Shown here in pieces: positions 1-9,866 of a stretch of DNA of 64,000 nt. A model generated the notes under the pieces. The model saw only the letters and a list, made by a program, of their open reading frames with translations, had not been told where the DNA came from and did not search any database. The translations under genes and the position numbers were made by a program. The stretch is from Ypsolopha sequella (lineage: Eukaryota > Arthropoda > Insecta > Lepidoptera > Ypsolophidae), in contig OW203988.1 in NCBI GenBank assembly GCA_934047225.1, positions 6,668,229-6,732,228 on the forward strand. The letters run 5' to 3'. Position 1 is the stretch's first letter; each line of letters opens with the position of its first letter.

Positions 1-429
1 GTTTAATTTTTAAAATTGTGATAATTTATTATTTTAAGGCTGATTAACTGTGATAAAACATGTCCTTAACAATAAAAACTGTGTTTAGCTGTGATTTTTT
101 TATAAATATTTTAATATAGAGTACTTATATCAAATCACTTAATTTTTTTATTATTTATCCATCTACGCTTTTATATACAAAGACGGTGTATCAGTTTACT
201 ATGTCGTAATTTGCGCCCTCATTGCATTCGTAGTGCACTGTAGTATATTTATATGCTTCTACTTGAATTTTTTATTTATGTAAAATGTGACTGCACATAA
301 TAGCTTTTGGAGCCGGTGAGAAATGAATATTTTCGACAAATTAATTTTTGGAGTCCTGGGAACCTTTATATGAAATTTTATTTTTTTGAGAACAATGGAT
401 TTTGGAGCCCTGGGAATAACCCATTTCAA
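1..429. other. AT-rich intergenic or intronic sequence
   Basis: No reading frame or RNA gene is recognisable. The stretch is probably part of the intron upstream of the first visible calreticulin exon, since the calreticulin N-domain exons must lie before the window start. A motif of the form 'TTTTGGAG(T/C)CCTGGGAA' occurs twice, near 346 and 408, which suggests a degenerate local duplication. Confidence 0.5.
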
Positions 430-860
430 ATGTAGGTATACATCACTTTAATTAAAGGTTGGTTTTAATGTAATATAATTAAATCATCTATGTCTAATAG
501 ACATAGATTAATATAAATAATAATAAGGCGAAATAATAAATAAAGGCTAGGTTTACCTAAATTTAATAAAATAATACACTTGAATTGAATAAATAATATT
601 GAAATTGAAATATATTTATTTATTTAATGTAGGTATATCTTATTACATATCGGTTTTAATGTAATATGATTAAATTAAATAATCTATGTCTATTGGTAAT
701 AGTTTTATATAATAAATAATATTATAAATATAGGCAAATATAATATAATACGATACATATGTTTGATAAATATATGCCTAACTCTGCCCATTCGATTAGT
801 CTTATTAGGAAGAAGGGCAAGATACTTAGTAATATCATGTCTTTTTTTAATAATTGTTTT
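430..860 (-). repeat. Dispersed LINE 3'-end-like repeat, copy A
   Basis: The segment shares extended similarity with 8030-8400. Shared blocks are the stretch around 'GGTTTTAATGTAATATAATT', the block 'CCCATTCGATTAGTCTT', and the following AAGAAGGGCAAGA. Copy B begins with an AT-rich 'AATTCAAATTTTCTTTATT' that reads on the minus strand as AATAAAGAAAATTTGAATT. That is the usual look of a LINE 3' terminus with a poly(A) signal, so the element probably points to the minus strand. The internal 430-650 part looks like a partial duplication of 650-730. Confidence 0.5.
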
Positions 861-1196
861 GCATGGGGGGTGCGCGGAGGGATAAAGCGTGACTGACAGG
901 TAAATTCGTATTCGCTTACGCGAATTTAGTTTCGCAATAAATTACAAATTATGAATGGGTTTGTTGTAAATTGATGCTGCGCTAGCGCTATGCGCTAAAG
1001 CAAAACTTTCTTTATTCACATTCCCGGCCTCGATGAATCAATCTTCCGCACTTTGAAAAGATGTAATTAGTAGCCAATGTGCGCCTTTAACAGGCTCTAT
1101 GGCTTTAGTTGCGGTACAGATGCTAGCATGATAGGCTACCTACGTATTAGCAATTCTTATTACGACGTCATACTCGTTAAAGAACTGCAGGCGAGC

Positions 1197-1610
1197 TTAA
1201 GAGTCGGAGTTCCGAGATTGGGCAAAACAGGGTTCGCGGTTATGGCTTTTTAAGATAGTAAAATATTAATTTCTGAACAAAATAAATACCACTTGTTACC
1301 TTACAAGATGAAGTACAGGTTCATTAAAAAAAATCTTGGCACTAATGTATAGTAACTTCAGAAAAAAAAAAAACAGGATGTCAAGTTCAGGTTACACCCG
1401 TAGCGCTGCAATGCTATTCAAGAGATTTTCTTGAAATTTCTGTTTTTTTTTTCTGAAGTTACTATACATTATTGCCGTGATTTTTTTTAATGAACCTGCA
1501 CTTCATCTTGTAAGGTAACAAGTGGTATTTATTTTGTTCAGAAATTTGAATTTTTACCGTCTTAAGAAGCCATAACCCCAAACCCCGAATCCCGGAACAC
1601 CGACCCTTAA
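1197..1610. repeat. Foldback element with long inverted arms
   Basis: The arm beginning TTAAGAGTCGGAGTTCCGAG at 1197 is matched in reverse complement by the sequence ending at 1610. The complementarity continues inward through GGTTATGGCTTTTTAAGA and through AATAAATACCACTTGTTACC (about 1282-1301), up to about 1370 and 1440. The spacer is roughly 70 bp. This is the structure of a MITE or foldback element. It abuts a second dispersed repeat at 1611. Confidence 0.75.
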
Positions 1611-2015
1611 GGCGATATATAAATGTCTTAGCGTCCCTGTTACTCCATAAGCAAAAAAAACCCTCAGTGCGAGAGGGCCGGATTCGGGGAAAAGTAGCAA
1701 AAAGTCTGTTTTTTTATTTATATAAAATGTAATCAAGTTGCAATCAACATTTCATTTAACTTGGTCCTAGATACTGTTAAAACCCATCTAATAAAATATG
1801 ATCGCAGTCCATAATATGTAATTCCAAATTGACAAACCAGGAGAAAAGGTTTCGAAAAGGGCCTCATTTCATTTTATCGAGCCAAATTTCTCCAATGTAA
1901 CAGATCACTAGACAAAAATTCCAAAAATAATATACTATTTTATGAAAATAATAGCTTCTTACTGAAATAGGTATGCAAGCTCTGAAAGTGTCGATTTTTT
2001 TTCCGTAGCGCCTTA
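1611..2015 (-). repeat. Dispersed repeat B (reverse-complement copy of about 18.57-19.00 kb)
   Basis: Reading the minus strand gives the same ordered blocks as 18570-19005: GGCGCTACGGAAAAAAAATCGACACTTT, the 'GATAGAAAT...GAAAT(A/G)AG' block, ACCAGG..., and finally CTTTTTGCTACTTTTCC and CCCTCTCGCACTGAGG. A shorter related segment lies at 62150-62420. No intact reading frame is carried. The apparent frames on the minus strand here are repeat sequence. Confidence 0.6.
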
Positions 2016-2284
2016 AGGGTCTCCACAATGCTAAACATCAGTTTTGTATTGTTTTCAGTTCCGTCAATGTAGATGGTAAAAATTAAAAAAAAATATGTGT
2101 TTTTTGACTCAAGACTATTACATATAAACATACTTTCAATCTTCTCTTTTATAATACTTTTAAAAAAGCATGAATTTCTGGAATAAAGTGATTCAGTTTC
2201 CATATTTCAAAACAGATTGAAACGAAACCAACACACGCAGATACTAACTAGATAAAAACATATTTATTACATAAATAAATTATA

Positions 2285-2412
2285 GTTAATGTCCTAATGT
2301 AGCCGCGATTTCAAAATAACTGAAGTTTTGCGTGCGAGGCATCTGATTAGAGCAGGATAGACAGTTAAAAAACAAAAGCGTTAGAGCAGGACTGAATTTT
2401 AGCATTGTGCAG
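2285..2412 (+). repeat. Dispersed repeat C
   Basis: The segment matches the reverse complement of 53890-54015. Shared blocks are GTCCTAATGTAGCCGC, TTAGAGCAGGATAGACA and AACAAAAGCGTT followed by GCAGGAC. It ends only about 30 bp before a calreticulin splice acceptor. A weaker relative lies near 22540-22630. Confidence 0.5.
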
Positions 2413-2443
2413 CCCCTTAACCATGAACATCTCTTCCCGACAG

Positions 2444-2566
2444 ATCGACAACCCAGCATACAAGGGTGCGTGGATCCACCCCGAGATCGACAACCCTGAG
2501 TACACTCCTGACGCGAGCTTGTACAAGAGGAACGAAATCTGCGCCGTCGGTCTCGACTTATGGCAG
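2444..2566 (+). CDS. Calreticulin: Calreticulin exon (end of P-domain)
   Basis: Coding exon of 41 codons, preceded by acceptor CTTCCCGACAG and followed by donor GTGAGA. It contains two IDNP repeats and ends with GLDLWQ, where the P-domain hairpin returns to the lectin core. The reading frame has no ATG start because the exon is internal. Confidence 0.95.
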
Positions 2567-5500
2567 GTGAGAATCTAACTTTAATGGGAGGACCGTTGTT
2601 TTACAATTGGCATAGATTAAATTATTTTAAGGTGTGTTAATTCGAAAACCATTTCGAGATTTAGGTTTAATAAGCCGTATTTTCGAAGTTTTGGTTAAAA
2701 AAACCTCAAGATGATGAATATTTTTACGAAAAGGCTGCAACTTACATTTGCCCTTGTGTGTCGTCACTTGATTAATGGCTGTTTAGAAATGTGTCCTTTG
2801 CTATCAAGATAAATTTATAATAATTTGCTTCAGATTAATTTGACAGCTAGATGACAGATGAGTAGACAGACAGAGACAGACCACTTTTTTTATAAGCAAT
2901 CACACATCACAATCAGTATAATGTCTAAAATTCTCAAGTGACAAGGTCATCGGACAATTCTTTAAAAATCGTAAAAAAATAATGGTCAATATATATAGCA
3001 AAATAATGAAAACCATGTCCTAAAATGACGTAAATTCTCCGAAAAAAATTAAAAATAAAATCTTTTAAAAATTAAGCTATGGGAATTATAAAACTAATAT
3101 TTGAGAATTTAAGTTAAGAGACGTCGTTACGCGCAAACCTCCATACAAACGCTGCCAAGACGAATGGTATCGATTCGGCATAACACGTCTTAACTTATTT
3201 GACAGGACTAACCTTATTTTAAGCGTCCTGTCTTTTTCTTTCTTCATCGAAAAGACAAGGACAGAACGCTTAAATTAAGTTTAGTCCTGTGAAATAAGTT
3301 AAGATGTGCTTCACCGAATCGGTACCATTGTGTACTGTCTATGGAATATAATATTTTAGATTGACTCCATTAACATCATCTAGATCTATGTTTAAGTTGA
3401 ACTAAAAATCGTGAGATTTGATTAATATCTTAACAACAACCCATAAAATACGTGAATTTAACGGTTTTTTTTTACCAAAAGTGTAGCCGAATGTGCTTTT
3501 AATACTAGTCAAACATCGAATATGTAATGTAGATTAGCTTTAACCAATAATACCAAGGTGAAATTTAATTAACCGCCCAAATTTTTACTGGAGACTCGGT
3601 TAGTGATCAGAAACAAGGCTCAATGATCCTTTTTTCGAAAACATAAAATAAAAATCGTACGAAGTGGGCTAGTTCAAATACAATTCCTAATATAGGTACT
3701 ACTGGAGCAAAAAGTTTTTTTAAATTTCACCTGAAAGGTCATTTAACATTTTTCCTGTACTCTAATCGAGTTTCCAGTATGAATTCAGGCGTTTGATTAA
3801 ATAGAATTGTCAAAAGTACACTTCGCCTGACACTTTTTCAATTTTGCGCTCGCGACGAAATCAGCACGATTGTATTGTCCTCTCAAGTTTTATGGAGCGT
3901 GCACCTTATAGCGAAATGAAACAGCATGACATTTTGCCACGCCCACAACTGAGTTGGTGTTTATCTGACCCGCAGGTGAAGTCTGGCACAATCTTCGACA
4001 ACTTCCTGATCACGGACGACATAGAGGCGGCGAAGGCTGTCGGTGAGGCCCTTAAGAAGACGCTAGAGGGAGAGAAGAAGATGAAGAACGAGCAAGATGA
4101 GGCAGAGCGGGAGAAGGTAAACTTACTTACAGTTACATTGATCTTAAAGCTATTCTGTCGCATATACGTACATAACAATATACACACGCTTGCTTCCCAG
4201 AGCGTTAGGCAAAAACCACATATTTTCATGTGCTACGATCCTGGTACACTTCTTTGGCCTCCCCATATCCATCAATATAGTTATACAAGATCTTCTATTC
4301 CGGATGTTAAAACATTGCTCTTATTCAGTATGTCGCCAATTTGGTCAGCATACGCCCTTCTTACCTTCCACTTGCGCACCATAAATTTCTTTCGTCGCTC
4401 TACTTTCATTCATATCTATATCTTATTTCCGGCCGCAACGAACACACTTCAATAGTTATTTAGTGACTGATCTTGAACTTACTGCGATTTGTTTCTTTAT
4501 AACACTGAAACTAAACAGATCACAATTAAACTTTTTTAGCGGGGTCGGTTGTAATTGGGACCACAATTCTACTTTTCGTCCTAGAAATCAGCTAGTTTTC
4601 TAGAGACTGTACAGAAACTAATTGCTAGTAAATAATAATAAAATTTACATTTATTTTACTAAATTAAATGTTCTCTAATTTTGATAGTAATACTCTTTCA
4701 TTTTCTAATCGACGGATCTAATTTTAAAAGTGAAGAAGTGACTCCTCACCAGAAGAATACCTGATGCTGTCTCCCTTATTCACGTGTTATAAATTGTTGC
4801 AGGAAAAGGACAGCAAGCCCGAGGAAGACGAAGATGATGAAGATCTGGATGATGTGGAAGGAGACGCCGCGCCTGCGGTCAGTTGAACATTTATTTATAT
4901 TTGTATCTTGTCCGAGGTCTATGTCCCTAGCTTGTCCCCAGGACACAAATTATAACTATAACCTATGTCCAATTGATTGATCAAATTACAACAGTTAAGG
5001 CTTTACAAATAAAAAAATAGTACATTACGATACGAGAGCGATGAAACGTTTTCTGACGAGTGTGAGTTTGCGGCACGAGCCGAAGGCGAGTGCTGCAATC
5101 ACACGAGTCGGGAAAAAGTTTCTCGCACCAGTTTCGTATAATTTTTTATAGCACAAGTGCGGAAAATGCCGACTTTACGCACGCGCGTGCGTAAAGCGGT
5201 CATTTTACGCACAGTGTGCTATAAAAACATTTTTTACTTACTAGAATAATTATTAAAAATCTGCTCAAGTAAATGTCTAGAAATAGCAATGAACTTTTTT
5301 TTAAATAGCATAGTTTTCATAGACAACGGATGAGCTAAAAATTTTAACTTTTGCTAAAAACGGCCGCTTATGGCATATTTTAAAATTATAGCTATACAAG
5401 GTGAATTTGTGAACATCGTCCAAATTCATACTTGAGCCTTGGTAAGTGATCAGCATCATGAACCAATAACGATTTTTGTAAAATTCATAAAATTAAATTT

Positions 5501-6890
5501 CCGACTCCCCATAGTGATTCACTCGGGACTGAGAGTGAATTACTATGGGAAGTCGAAATTTCATTATACGAATTTCACAAAAATGTTCATCGATTCATGA
5601 TTCTGATCACTTACCAAGCCTCCAGTATGAATTTGGACGATGATCAAAAAGTCACCTTGTATAAAGAAGGTCTTTCTGAAAACTTTGCTATGTAAAAATA
5701 GTTCATTGCTATTTCTAGACATTTACTTAGCAGATTTTCAATAGTTTTTCTAGGAAGTAAACAATTTTTTTTTTCTATAGTGACAGTACTTTTGCATGTT
5801 GTAACGCCTTCTTCTTCTTCGTGTACCATGACCTAACGGGCGTCGGCTACCATCTCTCTAAACTTTTTCCGATCTTTAGCTAGTCTGCAGATCTCCGTCG
5901 CTTCCTTAATATTAGTCCAGCGGGCCTATTATGTATCTCTAGTTGCCATCTAGACTGGGTGCCTATCATCAAAAACATATATATACTATCGAACTCCGAT
6001 TGTCTTAGGATATGTTCACACTTGAAGTGACGGCACAGTTCGTTTATAGTTCAATACCCACTAAAGGCAATTTTGAAATAGTTTTTATCTATGTTTTTGA
6101 TGATACGCACCCAGTTTAGTTGGCAACCAAAGATACAGAATAAGGGGGCAGCGGGCCTATTATGTATCTCTAGTTGCCTTCTGGACTGGGTGTCTATCAT
6201 CAAAAACATTTATATACTATCGAATTCCGATTTCCTAAGGATATGTTCGCACTTGAAGTGACGACACAGATTGTTAATAGTTCAATACCCACTAAAGGCA
6301 ATTTTGAAATTTCAGGTTTTATCTATGATTTTGATGATAGGCACCTTGTTCAGTTGGCAACTAAAGATACAGAATAGGGGGGCAGGTCTTTAGGTTGTCA
6401 GTCCACAAAAAAACTTTTTGATATTAAGAACCCGCTCCGTATTTTTGTCCGTTTCATGCGAAGTATTTTTTAAATATTTTTCTCATCTTTACCGTGATGT
6501 TTTTGTAAAAACCAGAGACATACTCCAATTCATATTGGCCGTCAAAATGAAGTCCTAAAATTTATTTGATTGAATTTTTTCTCCTTTGCGAATTATTTTG
6601 GTACTTAGACATTATGAAGAACTATTCGGAACGGGCTCGTAAGTACCAAAATAATTTGCAAAAGAGAAACAATTCAATCAAATAATTTTAGGCATTCATT
6701 TAAACGGCCAATATGAAGTGGTGTATGTCCTTGGTTGTTCCAAAAACATCGCGATAAAGGCCAGAAAAATGTTTAACAAAATGCTTTGCATCAAAACTGT
6801 CGTCTTCGCGGACCGGGTTCTTAAGCTGTGGGAATTGAATGATATATTAATAGATATTGTTGTCCACAGGATGACCACGACGAGCTGTAA
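2444..6890 (+). CDS. Calreticulin: Calreticulin, 3' portion (spliced, partial at 5' end)
   Basis: Calreticulin is the soluble ER-lumen lectin chaperone and calcium-binding protein acting on monoglucosylated glycoproteins. Four exons join in phase 0: 2444-2566, 3976-4116, 4803-4877 and 6870-6890, giving 119 residues. Exon 1 here carries the end of the P-domain (IDNPAYKGAW, IDNPEY) and the lectin-core strand GLDLWQ. The next continues VKSGTIFDNFLIT, diagnostic of the family, then a lysine-rich helix. The third is an acidic tail rich in D and E. The last gives DDHDEL and a stop, so HDEL is the KDEL-receptor retention signal. All splice sites are GT-AG. The family is about 400 residues long, so roughly two thirds (signal peptide, N-domain, most of the P-domain) lies upstream of the window. 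Identity is near certain. The exon chain rests on reading splice sites by eye. Confidence 0.95.
2627..3070 (+). repeat. Dispersed repeat A, copy 1 (in calreticulin intron)
   Basis: A block of about 430 bp is present again at 18235-18560 (+) and 37150-37560 (-). Shared landmarks are CGAAAAGGCTGCAACTT, GTTTAGAAATGTGTCCTTTG, AGTAGACAGACAGAGACAGA and CACATCACAATCAGTATAAT. The copies differ by scattered substitutions and short indels, so they are old. No frame is conserved between copies, which suggests a non-autonomous element. Confidence 0.7.
3166..3326. repeat. 161-bp hairpin MITE, copy 1
   Basis: The termini GGTATCGATTCGG and CCGAATCGGTACC are inverted. The complementarity runs through ACGTCTTAACTTATTTGACA and GCGTCCTGTCTTTTTC to the centre near 3243. 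Another full-length copy lies in the opposite sense at 49772-49932, and a truncated one at 62972-63063. It lies in a calreticulin intron. Confidence 0.8.
3566..3801. repeat. Foldback element, 'GGAGACTCGGTAAGTG' family
   Basis: The left arm TTACTGGAGACTCGGTTAG is matched in reverse by CTAATCGAGTTTCCAGTAT near 3762. The arm core (GGAGACTCGGTAAGTGATCAG and variants) recurs in foldback elements at 5230-5770, 28791-29002 and 40047-40264, so these four belong to one loose family. Confidence 0.6.
3976..4116 (+). CDS. Calreticulin: Calreticulin exon (lectin core end and helix)
   Basis: Coding exon of 47 codons between acceptor TGACCCGCAG and donor GTAAAC. It begins VKSGTIFDNFLITDD, a hallmark of calreticulin, and continues into a charged helical segment ending EAEREK. 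A longer open frame (3844-4455) runs through this exon and both flanking introns, but only the exon is real coding sequence. Confidence 0.95.
4160..4440. repeat. Dispersed repeat D, copy 1 (in calreticulin intron)
   Basis: The stretch shares blocks with 43665-43835: 'CTTGCTTCCCAGAG' versus 'CTGCCTCCCAGAGAGGTAGGCA', 'TGCTACGATCC', 'CCATCAAT(A/C)TAGT(T/C)ATACAAG' and 'CTTCTATTCCGG'. It is degenerate. It accounts for most of intron 2 of the visible calreticulin gene. Confidence 0.6.
4803..4877 (+). CDS. Calreticulin: Calreticulin exon (acidic C-domain)
   Basis: Coding exon of 25 codons between acceptor TTGTTGCAG and donor GTCAGT. It encodes the low-affinity, high-capacity calcium-binding tail, starting EKDSKPEEDEDDED and ending AAPA. 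About half of its residues are D or E. Without the next exon the frame would run into the intron and stop after two codons (VS), losing the ER-retention signal. Confidence 0.92.
5172..5195. repeat. Perfect 24-bp palindrome
   Basis: The palindrome CTTTACGCACGC / GCGTGCGTAAAG lies inside a larger stretch of dyad symmetry beginning TATAGCACA (about 5149) and ending TGTGCTATA (about 5223). It is probably the tip of a small foldback element in the last calreticulin intron. Confidence 0.6.
5230..5770. repeat. About 540-bp foldback element
   Basis: The arms are complementary over almost their whole length. TTTTTTACTTACTAG at 5231 pairs with the TAGGAAGTAAACAA side near 5760. AAATGTCTAGAAATAGCAAT pairs with its reverse complement near 5707-5726, and TATACAAGGTGA (5393) pairs with TCACCTTGTATA (5652). 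The centre is near 5500-5550, where CATAGTGATTCACTC faces GAGTGAATTACTATG. The whole element could fold into one hairpin. No protein is encoded. Confidence 0.8.
5918..6148. repeat. 'CAGCGGGCCTATTATG' hairpin element, tandem unit 1
   Basis: The unit begins CAGCGGGCCTATTATGTATC and ends near AGATACAGAATAAGGGGG. Its ends are inverted (GTATCTCTAGTTGCC faces GGCAACCAAAGATAC), and the next layer TATCATCAAAAACATA faces TATGTTTTTGATGATA. A second unit follows directly, and a third is at 41956-42187. Confidence 0.75.
6149..6384. repeat. 'CAGCGGGCCTATTATG' hairpin element, tandem unit 2
   Basis: This unit repeats the preceding one head to tail with about a dozen differences and a small insertion (near 6310). 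The 67-codon frame across it is repeat sequence, because the frame is not kept in the other two copies. Confidence 0.75.
6507..6735. repeat. About 230-bp hairpin element in last calreticulin intron
   Basis: The left arm (ACATACTCCAATTCATATTGGCC, ending 6540) pairs with GGCCAATATGAAGTG-GTGTATGTCC starting at 6707. The inner arms CCTAAAATTTATTTGATTGAA and TTCAATCAAATAATTTTAGG also pair. It ends only about 130 bp before the terminal calreticulin exon. Confidence 0.75.
6870..6890 (+). CDS. Calreticulin: Calreticulin terminal micro-exon (HDEL)
   Basis: A 21-bp coding part after acceptor GTTGTCCACAG. It reads DDHDEL then TAA. Joined in phase 0 to the acidic exon, it gives ...APADDHDEL, the expected insect calreticulin end. 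The 1992-bp intron before it is full of foldback repeats. The 7-codon coding part is too small for an ORF scan to find. Confidence 0.93.
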   Translation, partial: DDHDEL

Positions 6891-7400
6891 GCGTGTCAGT
6901 GTGTGTGTAAAGACAATAATATACCTGTTGGTATGCGTCGTAACAGTGGGACCGCGGCCTGGCGCGATCTGTGCATTTCTACTTTCCATACATTATTTAC
7001 CGAATTATTTATTTATATCTATGTTCTACAGTCGTTTTATCTTTTGTGCTAGGTCTAGGTCATTTAACGGTAGAGAATATTCCTTTTTTGTTGGTAAACC
7101 GTGCCAGTCTCGTGGTTGCCGCGGGGAAGGGGCTGTGCGCTCTGATTGGTTGAACGCTGGCCCCCGCGCCCCGCGCGGACCACGGGAGTGATCTAACTAG
7201 ATGGAAGTTTACCTAACGCGGCAGAAAGCTGCAGTGAACTGACTTGTGTGTGTGTACAGTACGTAATACCGCTCAGTTTTAATTTGGCTGGCACTGTGTG
7301 TCGTTGTGTGATGTATTTTACAATGTGTTGTCTCGTTTTATTGTAGTTTTGTATGGTGCGGAAGACATTGTAAAATAAATCGTGGTGCGTGTAAGCATGA
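6891..7400 (+). other. Calreticulin 3' UTR and poly(A) signal
   Basis: Sequence after the TAA continues without repeat arms to AATAAA at 7374-7379, followed by a GT-rich CGTGGTGCGTGTAAG, which suits a cleavage signal. The UTR would be roughly 500 nt. A second AATAAA lies at 7442-7447 if the first is skipped. A GC-rich patch occurs at 7160-7190. Frames in this stretch read in other phases and are not genes. Confidence 0.65.
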
Positions 7401-7516
7401 GTTTTATCATTTTGTTATGTTGTGAAATGATGAGTCTGATTAATAAAATAATAATACAAATTTATTTTTTGTCTTATTTACTCATAAAACCATTTATTAT
7501 TATTATTTTACCCTCT

Positions 7517-7675
7517 TACAGTGTTCCCAAAGTGATGATGAGCATACAAATCTTCGCCACTGTTCGGCAAAGTTCGTATTTCCTTGCACTTTCTATACAA
7601 TCAATACGGTCACGTGGTACGTCCGGTCGCTCGGCTATAGATTTGTATGCACATTATTACTTTGGGAGTACTGTA
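7517..7675. repeat. 159-bp MITE with about 35-bp inverted termini
   Basis: TACAGTGTTCCCAAAGTGAT at the left is matched by the inverse of ATTACTTTGGGAGTACTGTA at the right, and AGCATACAAATCT faces AGATTTGTATGC. The middle is not palindromic. It lies just past the calreticulin poly(A) site. Confidence 0.75.
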
Positions 7676-7812
7676 CGTTATGTGCAGTTGCGTTTTATAG
7701 GCGCGTAGTTGACAGAAAGTCATTGAAAAGTTATTGCAACGATTAGAAACCAAGGAAACAAATGAGCCATCACTTGTTTGTAATATTTTTATTGTGAAAT
7801 ATGAATCGAAAT

Positions 7813-8020
7813 ATACCTACTACATGAAATTTAAGTCATTTTGCTAACGAAAACTGGTGATAGTACTCGTCTATATGAACAAATTTTACTATGAAGCAAA
7901 CCCTGAAATTGTGAAAAAAAATCAGCTGTTCAGTGTTGGCTCCATAGTAAAAGTTGTTTATATGGACAAGTACTATCACCAGTTTTCGTTTGCAAAATGA
8001 CTTAAATTTCACGGTGTATT
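7813..8020. repeat. About 208-bp hairpin MITE related to the 48.7-kb element
   Basis: The arms AAATTTAAGTCATTTTGC and GCAAAATGACTTAAATTT are inverted, as are AAAACTGGTGATAGTAC and GTACTATCACCAGTTTT. The inner part ('TTTTACTATG(A/G)AGC(A/C)AACCCTGAAAT') is shared with the hairpin at 48734-49003 and weakly with 30700, so these probably form one family. Confidence 0.75.
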
Positions 8021-8029
8021 TATTTATGT

Positions 8030-8400
8030 TCAAAAATTCAATTCAAATTTTCTTTATTACGTATAAAGTAATGTAGGGATATCAGATACACTTAGTACAG
8101 GTCGGTGTTAATGTAATATAATTAAATAATCTATGTTTATAGGTAATAGTTTTATATAATAAATAATAATATGGGGAATACACAAGGAAATAATGAAGGT
8201 TGGGTTTACTTGATTTTAATCAAAAAATACACATGAATAAAATAAAAAATATAGGAATAAGGAATAAATATGTATATGCAATACATGTGTATAATAAATT
8301 AATAAATATATGACAAATTCCGCCCATTCGATTAGTCTTGCTAAGAAGAAGGGCAAGAAACTTTACAAGATCATGTCTTTTTTTTTTCATAATATTAGTG
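8030..8400 (-). repeat. LINE 3'-end-like repeat, copy B
   Basis: The segment is homologous to 430-860. On the minus strand it ends in AATAAAGAAAATTTGAATTG, resembling a LINE 3' UTR with a poly(A) signal. The conserved block CCCATTCGATTAGTCTTGCT may be the end of the former ORF region. It is immediately next to the hairpin MITE that ends at 8020. Confidence 0.5.
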
Positions 8401-9035
8401 ACAGACAACTAATGTTAATTTAATTGAATAAAGAGATAAAAATACAAGACAAGATAAAATTATGTCATGCAGTCAAAAATATACACCTGTGTAATACCTG
8501 TCCCATATAGTCATCTATTAACTAATTAACGTTAGTTCTAGAGGAATCATAACATAAGTTATGAAATTATACTAACAACTATTATGACAAAGATCACTAT
8601 CATAACCCCATGCTTTAGTATCGTCTAAGTAATCATTTATTTTATAATATGCCTTTTCTTCAATAGGCCCTGGTTAATACAAAGTAAGGACATGATTCTT
8701 CTGCATCTACGGGAATACCTATCTAACTCAATTGCTGTTTTTTTCTATGTTCCAAATATATAGTTTACGTATTAGTTAAGTATTTATGTGATATAAATGT
8801 ATATCTTTATGACATGAATTCTCGAAGGGGTGTCAGAGGTGTTCGGAGCGTGAAATGTTCGGTACATCCGCGTAAACTTTCACCGCGTCTCGAATGTTTG
8901 TAGGTATATTCTTGATTATGACATCGTAGCTCCTACTGAAAATCTGCCGGCCGGCGCATCACAACAGTGGCGTGTATGGAGAGCAGGTGTTGGACAGTCC
9001 AAAGACAATCTCCAGAAATGGGTATTATTTGTCAT
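8401..9035. other. No gene; fragment of SINE tail near 8812-8855
   Basis: Nothing coding is visible. The segment GACATGAATTCTCGAAGGGG and the following GTGTCAGAGGT are the reverse complement of the 3' body of the SINE at 49090-49425 (ACCTCTGACACCCTCTCGGG). This is therefore a short minus-strand fragment of that family. The rest is unremarkable AT-rich DNA. Confidence 0.45.
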
Positions 9036-9395
9036 CCATCCATCCATTAGCCTAATTCGTCTACTGCTGGACATAAGCCTTTCCAGGACTTTGCCACTCC
9101 CGGTGGTCATCCTGAAAAAAATGCCCATACTCACACACGCTGGGCAGACGGGTTGGTGAGCGCGGTGCCAGAACCCTCGCACCAGTGACTGCTGCCCGTC
9201 ACCAGTCTGTTCCATATAAGACCCGGCTATTAGGTATGGATATATCGCCATCCATCGGTCCCAGGCATGATGGGCCTCGTGGTTTTTTGGCTGTGAGCTG
9301 TCCTCTTACTCTCCCCCGAATTATTTCGAGGGGGTCTCCAAGTAAGATAGTGGTACCTCCACAGTCGAGCCCGGCATCAGCTTGGCCACCTGACA
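9036..9395 (+). repeat. Lepidopteran 'CAGCAGTGGAC' dispersed repeat, copy 1
   Basis: The sequence runs from CATCCATCCATTAGCCTA through TGCTGGACATAAGCCTTTCC, CACACACGCTGGGCAGACGG, GAGCGCGGTGCCAGAACCCT and TCCATCGGTCCCAGGCATGA to GTACCTCCACAGTCGAGCC. An almost identical long copy lies at 50720-51078, and shorter ones at 24634-24818 (+) and 23245-23404 (-). The GC content is clearly above that of the surroundings. Both 60- to 110-codon frames here are open only by chance and are not conserved. A retroposon origin is likely, but I cannot name the family. Confidence 0.75.
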
Positions 9396-9866
9396 ACTAA
9401 CGCCATCTAGGGGAAATCATTAACATCGTTTTAGTAACCTCTGGTTTTACTTGCCGTAAAGTTGGTATTTCTGGAAGTAACCGGATAAACTTAAAACTGT
9501 TTATTCCTATTTAGGATAATTATTTTCAAACTTTTATATAATTAAATATATTATTTGGAAAAGATGTTTTATAAATTCAGAACGATTTTAGACGTCATAA
9601 TTGTTATTCTATTGAAGCTATCCCTCGTGGACGCAATTGCGTATAGACGTGTGCTTTGTTTGTAGCGCCTAAAATAATATCTTTAAATTCTTTTCGTAAA
9701 AATATATCTTTTGTATTCATTGCGCTCAAATTGTCCAGTATATGTAAAACCACATTAACATATAACAAGTGCAATAAAACAGGTCAACTAAGCTAGTCGG
9801 CGATAAGAAAAACTGTGCAACCACAAAAACTACAGACTTAATCAAGTGATTCGTTGAAGATCTACT

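Noticed and set aside
3844..4455. 203-codon + strand frame
   Set aside because: It contains the real calreticulin exon 3976-4116 but reads through both introns. Family match, GT-AG sites and the HDEL exon show that only the exon is coding.
6718..7191. 157-codon + frame overlapping the last calreticulin exon
   Set aside because: It is in a different phase from DDHDEL and lies over the 3' UTR and a foldback arm. No family features.
9185..9400. Frames in the 'CAGCAGTGGAC' repeat, also at 50649-50873
   Set aside because: The frame is not kept between the two long copies (different lengths and phases). The sequence behaves as a non-coding repeat.
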